Source: Bog-756 sp963725395
Lineage (GTDB): Bacteria > Actinomycetota > Acidimicrobiia > Acidimicrobiales > RAAP-2
DNA: 64,000 nucleotides
NCBI GenBank assembly: GCA_963725395.1
Contig: CAVRYH010000003.1
Coordinates: 62,001 to 126,000 of the forward strand
Reading direction: 5' to 3'
Both the position numbers and the translations under genes were made by a program. Shown here piece by piece: positions 58,965 to 64,000 of the stretch. The notes under the pieces are model-generated. The model made no database searches, had not been told where the DNA came from, and was given only the letters and a program-made list of their open reading frames with translations. The first letter of the stretch is position 1, and every line of letters begins with the position of its first letter.

Positions 58965-60551
58965 TCAGGAGGCGCCGCGGCCCCGGAAGATGGTGGTCGG
59001 TGTCTGCCAGAGGATCTGCATGTCCCACCAGAAGGACCACGACGCCACGTAGAGGTAGTCGAGCCGGCACAGCTCGAGGTGGGAGAGCTCGTTGCGACCC
59101 GAGACCTGCCACAGGCCGGTCATGCCCGGCCGCGCCTCGAAGCGCTTGCGGGCCCACCCCTCGATCTTCATGGCCTCGGAGATCACGAACGGGCGGGGCC
59201 CGACCAGGGACATGTCCCCCTTCCACACGTTGATCAGCTGGGGGAACTCGTCGAGGCTGGTCTTGCGGAGGAACCTCCCGACACGGGTCACCCTCGGGTC
59301 GTTCTCGACCTTGAACAGCGGGCCGTCCACCTCGTTGAGATGCTCGAGCTCGTGCCGACGGGCTTCCGCGCCCTCGTACATCGTGCGGAACTTCAACATC
59401 CGGAACGGCTGCTCGTTGCGGCCCGTCCGCATCTGCCGGAAGAACACCGGCCCCGAGCTGGTGGCCGCGATGGTGACTGCGGCGACCAGGAAGAACGGGA
59501 TGCCCACCACCAGGATGACCGAGGAGACGAGGAGGTCGAATGAGCGCTTGAGGAACCGGGCCCCGGCGCTGAGCGACGCGGGGGCGATGTCGAGCATCGG
59601 GAGGCCCGAGAGGTCCTCGACGTGGGACCGTGCGGTGATCAGCTCGTAGTAGCGCGGGACGATGGACACGCCGACGTGGCCGGCCAGGCCCTTCAGCATC
59701 TCGGTGGTGCGCTCGGGATGGGTCCGCGAGAAGCACACCACCACCCGGGCCACGTTGAGGCGGCGGCACAACTCGGGGAGTTCTTCGAGCTCTCCGATCA
59801 CGTCGCCCCGTCCGAGGGGGTGGTCGTCGACGAATCCGAGAAAGTCGACGTTGGAATGGGCCCGGAGGTGGCTCGCCACGGTCTGAGCCAGCTTGCCGGT
59901 CCCCACGACGATGATGGGGACGGCTCCGATCGACGCCCGCCCCGGCAAGGAGAAGGCCACGGCCCGGGCCAGCGGGACGACGACGGCAGCCGCCACGCAC
60001 ATGGAGACGATCTTGGCCACGGACAGCTGGTCGAAGCCGAAGTTGCGCCAGGCCACGTAGCCGACGATGGCGTAGAGGAATCCACTGATCATCAGCCCGT
60101 GCACGATGTTGCGGAGGTCGGAGAAGACGCTCTTCGAGATCCGCCTCGTGACGCCCCGGTACAGGCCGTAGAGGGCGAACACGCCGACGAACAGGGGGAT
60201 GACCGCCAGGTTGAAGAGGTACACGCGTGCACTGTGGGCGGCTGTGCTGTCCGGATTGCCGGAGACGAGTGAGACCACCAGCGGCCCGACGAAAGCGGCG
60301 ATGGCCAGGCCCACTACGTCGGCGGAGACCAGGCGACGGAGGGCGTGCCGTCGGGCCTGGGCCGCACCACCGGCGCGGCCGGCCGTGCGGATCGTCTCAC
60401 GGGGAGGGACTCCGAGCTCGGGCAGCTGCTCCCGGAGACCCGCACCCAACTCGGGGTCGAGGATCGCCATCCCTGCGAGTCGGCCCTTGTCCCTGCCGGA
60501 GGTCTGCTGGTCCGCCTGCTCGGACGGGGGGGATTGAGGAAACTCAGCCAT
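58965..60551 (-). CDS. Polyprenyl-phosphate sugar-1-phosphate transferase (polyisoprenylphosphate hexose transferase)
   Basis: This 528-residue initiating enzyme of exopolysaccharide synthesis (WcaJ/CpsE type) has about 75 cytoplasmic residues, four transmembrane helices, and a soluble Rossmann-like domain (PIIVVGTGKLAQTVASHLRA). A fifth membrane helix (LLVSSVILVVGIPFFLV) follows, then the catalytic PF02397 domain with SSGPVFFRQMRTGRNEQPFR, LKFRTMYEGAE, TRVGRFLRKTSLDEFPQLIN and MSLVGPRPFV. It transfers a sugar phosphate from a nucleotide sugar to undecaprenyl- or decaprenyl-phosphate. All catalytic motifs are intact. Confidence 0.92.
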   Translation of the reverse strand: MAEFPQSPPSEQADQQTSGRDKGRLAGMAILDPELGAGLREQLPELGVPPRETIRTAGRAGGAAQARRHALRRLVSADVVGLAIAAFVGPLVVSLVSGNPDSTAAHSARVYLFNLAVIPLFVGVFALYGLYRGVTRRISKSVFSDLRNIVHGLMISGFLYAIVGYVAWRNFGFDQLSVAKIVSMCVAAAVVVPLARAVAFSLPGRASIGAVPIIVVGTGKLAQTVASHLRAHSNVDFLGFVDDHPLGRGDVIGELEELPELCRRLNVARVVVCFSRTHPERTTEMLKGLAGHVGVSIVPRYYELITARSHVEDLSGLPMLDIAPASLSAGARFLKRSFDLLVSSVILVVGIPFFLVAAVTIAATSSGPVFFRQMRTGRNEQPFRMLKFRTMYEGAEARRHELEHLNEVDGPLFKVENDPRVTRVGRFLRKTSLDEFPQLINVWKGDMSLVGPRPFVISEAMKIEGWARKRFEARPGMTGLWQVSGRNELSHLELCRLDYLYVASWSFWWDMQILWQTPTTIFRGRGAS

Positions 60552-60861
60552 CGACGCCGGGTTCCGATCGTCTCGGGACCACCGTGGACCCCAGAGGCAG
60601 GGGGCGGTGCCGGCCGCTGCGGGGCCGTCCCGCGCGCGCGTCGTTGGGGGCGGGGGACGGACGTCGAAGCGACCGGGACGAAGCGTCGGGTCGACCGGAT
60701 TCCATACGGCCTTCATCGGCCGGTTCCCGCTGAGTCTGGAGGCCGAAACCGAGAATTCAGCCCGGGAGGCTGTGGCCTCGCACCGTCATCGTGGCGACCA
60801 CCGGTGGCAGGTTCCCGCCACCGGGGCCGACAGGTTCAGTCGCAGTCGGCCGAGGAACCGG
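60552..60861. other. Gene-free stretch upstream of the sugar-phosphate transferase
   Basis: About 310 bases with no gene that I can support, including an alternating CGCGCGCG tract near 60636. It should carry the promoter for the transferase gene and the end of the ligase operon. Confidence 0.4.
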
Positions 60862-61839
60862 TCACGGCCACAGGACGGCCCTGACCGGAGCGGGCCAGTC
60901 CCCCGGACGCGGACCGTGCCGGTCGATGAGGGCCAGGGTGATCCGGTCGACCCCGAATCCGAAGCAGGCCGTGTGGGCCACCTCGCCGTCGGCGGACTCG
61001 ATCCCGCACGAGCGGGAGAAGTGGTCGAGATGGCAGTTCGCCGAACAGATTGCCGTCTCCCGGCCGACGGCGAACACGGGGGTGACGATCTCGAGCTTGA
61101 GCTTCTCCCGACGCTGGTTGGAGGCGAGCATGCGTCCCGGGCGGCCGAAGAAAGGGTCGTTGGCGACCACTGTCTCCACCTCCAACCCCACACTCGCCAT
61201 CACCTCGAGTCCCCGCGTGGCCCACAGGTCACGGTGGGCGCGGGCGCCGTCGGGCGTCCCGAGGTAGACGTAGTCGTGCTGCCGGAAGGCTTGCATCCGG
61301 AATGGGTCGGTGCTCGGCTCGTGGCGGAAGCAGTAGCCGTAGAGCTCGAACCGGCGGCCCCCTTCGGGCAGGGTGCCCCGCATGGTCGGGTAGAGGGGGT
61401 GACAGACCGCCGGGCAGAGCACCACGTCGGTCGTGGCGAGCAGTGGACCCCGGTCCTCGCCCATCTCCACCCGACGCAGCAGTTCGGCATGGTCGGGTTC
61501 GTCACCCCGGAACGTGTGGACCGACCCCATCTGGTCGGGGAAGGACTCGAGGTACCCGTTCCGCTCGAACACAGCCCACGGCATTACCGGTGGGAACCGG
61601 ACCGAGGTCGCGTCCTGATCGACCCCGACCCGCAGGACCAGCGCGTCGACGGCATCGACCACGGCCTCGTAGGTGGAGGACCGACCGTAGATGCCGTCCG
61701 CGGCCGACGGAATGAGCAGGCCTTCGGAGACGAGTGTCTCGCGAAAGGACAGCCAGGGGTCGACGTCGGCGTCCGGAGAGCCTCCGATCGGTGGGCCCGC
61801 CTCAGCCCCGGTGGTCGTTCCGACCTCGGCCGCGCTCAC
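60862..61839 (-). CDS. Amino acid:[carrier protein] ligase (class II aaRS-like)
   Basis: This 325-residue protein has the catalytic core of atypical seryl-tRNA synthetases without a tRNA-binding domain. Motif 2 is YCFRHEPSTDPFRMQAFRQH and motif 3 is ACFGFGVDRITLALI. Three predicted zinc ligands are Cys in VLCPAVCHPLYP, Glu in FRHEPS and Cys in AICSANCHLDHF. In the known family these enzymes activate glycine or alanine with ATP and load it on the phosphopantetheine of a small carrier protein. A carrier protein gene and an AcpS gene lie immediately upstream. The GTG at 61839 is 64 bases after the carrier stop. Which amino acid is used is unknown. Confidence 0.9.
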   Translation of the reverse strand: MSAAEVGTTTGAEAGPPIGGSPDADVDPWLSFRETLVSEGLLIPSAADGIYGRSSTYEAVVDAVDALVLRVGVDQDATSVRFPPVMPWAVFERNGYLESFPDQMGSVHTFRGDEPDHAELLRRVEMGEDRGPLLATTDVVLCPAVCHPLYPTMRGTLPEGGRRFELYGYCFRHEPSTDPFRMQAFRQHDYVYLGTPDGARAHRDLWATRGLEVMASVGLEVETVVANDPFFGRPGRMLASNQRREKLKLEIVTPVFAVGRETAICSANCHLDHFSRSCGIESADGEVAHTACFGFGVDRITLALIDRHGPRPGDWPAPVRAVLWP

Positions 61840-61903
61840 TGCGGGACGGCGCCGCTCATCGCCCGCTCGCTCCCCGTGGCGTCCCGCCCCGGCGGACGGC
61901 TCC

Positions 61904-62149
61904 TCACGAGCCGGTCATCTCGAGCACGCCGGCCCGGATGGCGGCGATCGACTCGAAGGTCGACTTCTTCAACATGTCCTCCGAGAATTCGATGTCGAAT
62001 GCGTCCTCGAGGGCCAGCATCACGTTCACGCTGGCGTGGGACGTCATCCCCGACGCGAACAGATCGGTTGTGTCGTCGATCGAACTCACGTCCACCGCCA
62101 GCCGGCCGTGCTCGGCAAGAACCGACCGGATCGTTTCGTCCATCGTCAC
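61904..62149 (-). CDS. Acyl/aminoacyl carrier protein
   Basis: This carrier of about 80 residues has helix 1 ETIRSVLAEHGRL, the loop DTTDLFASGMTSHASVNVML whose serine (GMTSHAS) is the expected phosphopantetheine site in place of the usual DSL, then ALEDAFDIEFSEDMLKKSTF and SIAAIRAGVLEMTGS. The GTG at 62149 overlaps the AcpS stop (an ATG at 62143 is an alternative), and AGGAG lies just upstream. It is the likely substrate of the ligase downstream and of the AcpS upstream. Confidence 0.88.
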   Translation of the reverse strand: MTMDETIRSVLAEHGRLAVDVSSIDDTTDLFASGMTSHASVNVMLALEDAFDIEFSEDMLKKSTFESIAAIRAGVLEMTGS

Positions 62150-62793
62150 TCTTCTCCTGTCATGCTCGGAGGGGAGTTCTGCGCCCCTGTACGTTGGTCA
62201 CCACGGGAACCGCCTGGTTCACAGGCGGCGACCACTACCGCGGCTGCCATCGTCCCCTCGTGTGTCATGCTCACCGCCAACTGGACGATGCCTCCCTCGT
62301 CGGCCAAGGCAGCAGCCAGACCGGACAAGCGAAGCTCGCACCAGCCACCGGTGAGCCGGTGAACCTCAATACTACGCCAATCGGGTCGGACACCTCCCGG
62401 GCGGAGCACTTTGATGGTCGCCTCCTTGGCGGCGAACCGGGCGGCCAGCGACTCGGCGGAGTAGCCGAGGACCGTCCCCGAAGGAGGGCTGCCGCCCGCG
62501 GCACCGGTCGAGCGACCCACCTCGGTCCGACAACAGGCGATCTCGTGGGGCGTGAAGACCCGGTGCACGTAGCGGTCGCCGAACTGCTCGATGGAGCGGG
62601 CCACCTCCTCCACGTCGGCCAGGTCGACGCCCACCCGGACCGTGGGGTCCATGAGTGGTGGTGACGCGCCCGATCGGCCGAGGGCGTGTGCCAGCTCATC
62701 GGTGGCCCTGCGGCCGGCATCGTCCCACGACCGTGGGCCGTCTGCATCCGGCCGTCGCGGCTCACGCACCTCAGTGCGCCGGGCCGCGCTCAC
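62146..62793 (-). CDS. acpS: Holo-[acyl-carrier-protein] synthase (AcpS-type) with N-terminal extension
   Basis: The AcpS core starts at PTVRVGVDLADVEEVARSIE (magnesium-binding Asp in GVDL), followed by FGDRYVHRVFTPHEIACCR and SLAARFAAKEATIKVL with the catalytic Glu. It installs 4'-phosphopantetheine on carrier proteins. The GTG at 62793 overlaps the glycosyltransferase stop and has GGAGG eight bases upstream, which gives a 47-residue N-terminal extension (RATDELAHALGRSGASPP) absent from standard AcpS of about 120-130 residues. The ATG at 62652 would remove it but has no ribosome-binding site. The C-terminus is also extended by about 25 residues. Confidence 0.86.
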   Translation of the reverse strand: MSAARRTEVREPRRPDADGPRSWDDAGRRATDELAHALGRSGASPPLMDPTVRVGVDLADVEEVARSIEQFGDRYVHRVFTPHEIACCRTEVGRSTGAAGGSPPSGTVLGYSAESLAARFAAKEATIKVLRPGGVRPDWRSIEVHRLTGGWCELRLSGLAAALADEGGIVQLAVSMTHEGTMAAAVVVAACEPGGSRGDQRTGAQNSPPSMTGEE

Positions 62794-64000
62794 GCCACCG
62801 CCCTCCCGGGGCTGTTCCCGCTCCGCCCCGACGGCGGGGCGGTGGCGCCGAGCGGCGCAGCGCCGGCCACCGACCGGTACACCTGTCGGTACTGCTCGGC
62901 GATGGCGGGCCAACCGAAGGACCGCACCTGTTGGGCTCCGGCCAGTCCGATGGCCTTGCGGCGGCCGGGGTCGTTGAGCAGATCGTCGAGGGTCCTGGCG
63001 AACGCCGGGGTGTCGAACGGGTCCACCAGGACACCTGTCCGGCCGTCGTCGATGAACTCGGGGGCCCCACCGCGGGTGGTCGCCACCACCGTCACCCCGG
63101 CCCGCCACCCCTCCAGTGCGACGATGCCGAAAGGCTCGAGCCGACTGGGCATGACGAACAGTGTCGCACCGGCCATGGCCGAGGCCACGTCCTCGCGCGA
63201 CAGCCGGCCCACGAAGTGCACCCGGCTGCTCACGCCGAGTCGTGCCGCAAGTTGTTCGAGATCGTCGAGCGCGGCGCCGGTCCCGGCGATGACCAGGTCG
63301 GCCCGGCGTCGCTCCTCGGCGACGGCCGCGTAGGCCGAGAGGAGGAGATCGAATCCTTTCTTGGGCACGACGCGGCCCAGTGCGAGGATGTAGGGGCGCG
63401 CCGGGTCCTCCGCCACCGGGACGAAAGGTGACCGGTCGGGTGCGACGGTGCCCGCGCCCGGGTCGGCGGCGGTCCGCGGGGCGAGCTCCACCCCGTTGGG
63501 GATGACGAGGCCTCGGCCGGACTCCAGCCCGAAGCGATCCTCGGCGTCGGCCAACGTGAACCGCGAGCAGGCACTCACTGCCGCCGCCCGCTTCAGCCCG
63601 GATCTCAGCGCCGTCCTCAACACCCTGGACTCCTCGAAGATGTCGGTGTCGTCCATCATGGTCTCACCCTGCAGGGTGATCACCAGCGGGACACCGGTCA
63701 TCCGGGAGAGCAGGGTGGCATAGGCACCATTGGGTCCGAAGCACTGGACGTGCAGCACATCAGGCCGGAAGGCGTGCACGGCACTACGAAGGGCGACCAA
63801 GGTACGAGGACCACCGGTGGCCGATCGGAGGAGGGAGGGGACGTTGGTCGCCGGCAGGGGCATCGGGACGCGCCGGACGACCAGCCCGTCACGCACCTCT
63901 ACCGTCTCGGCGGCCGAATCGTCTCCGTGACAGGTCCACACCTCCACCTCGTCGCCGGCGTCCGTCAGGGCGAGGGCGAGGTGGCGGGTCAACTCCTCCA
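62790..64000 (-). CDS. Glycosyltransferase family 4, 5' end beyond window
   Basis: The frame is open to the window edge, with EELTRHLALALTDAGDEVEV as the first visible part; residues before it are missing. Features of GT4 enzymes are present: VLHVQCFGPNGAYATLL, SRFTLADAEDRFGLESGRGL, donor-site YILALGRVVPKKGFDLLLSA, LVIAGTGAALDDLEQLAARL and PSRLEPFGIVALEGWRAGVT (EX7E). The stop overlaps the AcpS GTG, so the enzyme is translationally coupled to the carrier-protein module. It probably builds a surface glycan or glycolipid. Confidence 0.92.
   Translation of the reverse strand, partial: EELTRHLALALTDAGDEVEVWTCHGDDSAAETVEVRDGLVVRRVPMPLPATNVPSLLRSATGGPRTLVALRSAVHAFRPDVLHVQCFGPNGAYATLLSRMTGVPLVITLQGETMMDDTDIFEESRVLRTALRSGLKRAAAVSACSRFTLADAEDRFGLESGRGLVIPNGVELAPRTAADPGAGTVAPDRSPFVPVAEDPARPYILALGRVVPKKGFDLLLSAYAAVAEERRRADLVIAGTGAALDDLEQLAARLGVSSRVHFVGRLSREDVASAMAGATLFVMPSRLEPFGIVALEGWRAGVTVVATTRGGAPEFIDDGRTGVLVDPFDTPAFARTLDDLLNDPGRRKAIGLAGAQQVRSFGWPAIAEQYRQVYRSVAGAAPLGATAPPSGRSGNSPGRAVA

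Overview
The window is a G+C-rich chromosomal segment of an actinobacterium. The main markers are a WhiB regulator with its four-cysteine cluster site (55052-55282), frequent GTG starts, many GTGA/ATGA stop-start overlaps inside operons, several apparently leaderless genes, and gene sets familiar from mycobacteria and their relatives. Acidimicrobiia or a neighbouring uncultured class is my best guess, but that is inference. Apart from one lower-G+C island, the segment reads as ordinary core and accessory chromosome.

Left part (1-27 kb). A minus-strand operon carries orthologues of the mycobacterial steroid C/D-ring genes fadE30, ipdF and fadD3, followed by an alcohol dehydrogenase and a second acyl-CoA synthetase cut by the window edge. 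Next come msrB, a convergent small gene plus ssb, and an encapsulin shell gene with no obvious cargo gene. A class III CoA-transferase and a crotonase overlap each other. A DUF3501, rubrerythrin and Fur-family group faces a tightly coupled operon of glpD, an alkylglycerone-phosphate-synthase-like flavoprotein and an FGGY kinase. Then follow a MoxR, DUF58 and transglutaminase operon, a flavin reductase, a metallo-beta-lactamase-fold hydrolase, an acyl-CoA synthetase and the exonuclease VII genes xseB and xseA.

Middle part (27-46 kb). The RNase P RNA gene rnpB is intact. A 27-bp copy of its 3' end recurs 5.2 kb downstream, which marks the edges of an apparent integrated island. The island holds a DUF2142 membrane protein, an OafA-type acyltransferase and gene remnants, but no recognisable integrase. 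From about 31.7 to 40 kb at least five genes are frameshifted or truncated (DUF664, VapC, an alpha/beta hydrolase, a ParB-like protein, an SRPBCC protein), mixed with intact small accessory genes: kinase, hydrolase, lipoproteins, acetyltransferase, methyltransferase and membrane proteins.

Right part (46-64 kb). After ohr comes a SipW-type signal peptidase operon with three secreted proteins, two of them near-identical tandem copies. This resembles the SipW/TasA/camelysin surface-fibre systems of Bacillus. A divergent leaderless helix-turn-helix gene and two TTGCGCAA palindromes sit at its head. A housekeeping cluster follows (histidine phosphatase, zinc-ribbon coiled coil, NUDIX, WhiB). The segment ends in a cell-surface polysaccharide region: LMW tyrosine phosphatase, two GT4 glycosyltransferases and a polyprenyl-phosphate sugar-phosphate transferase. 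Joined to one glycosyltransferase by stop-start overlaps is a dedicated AcpS, acyl carrier protein and amino acid:[carrier protein] ligase set. That aminoacyl-carrier module and the SipW/fibre operon are the two most interesting systems here.
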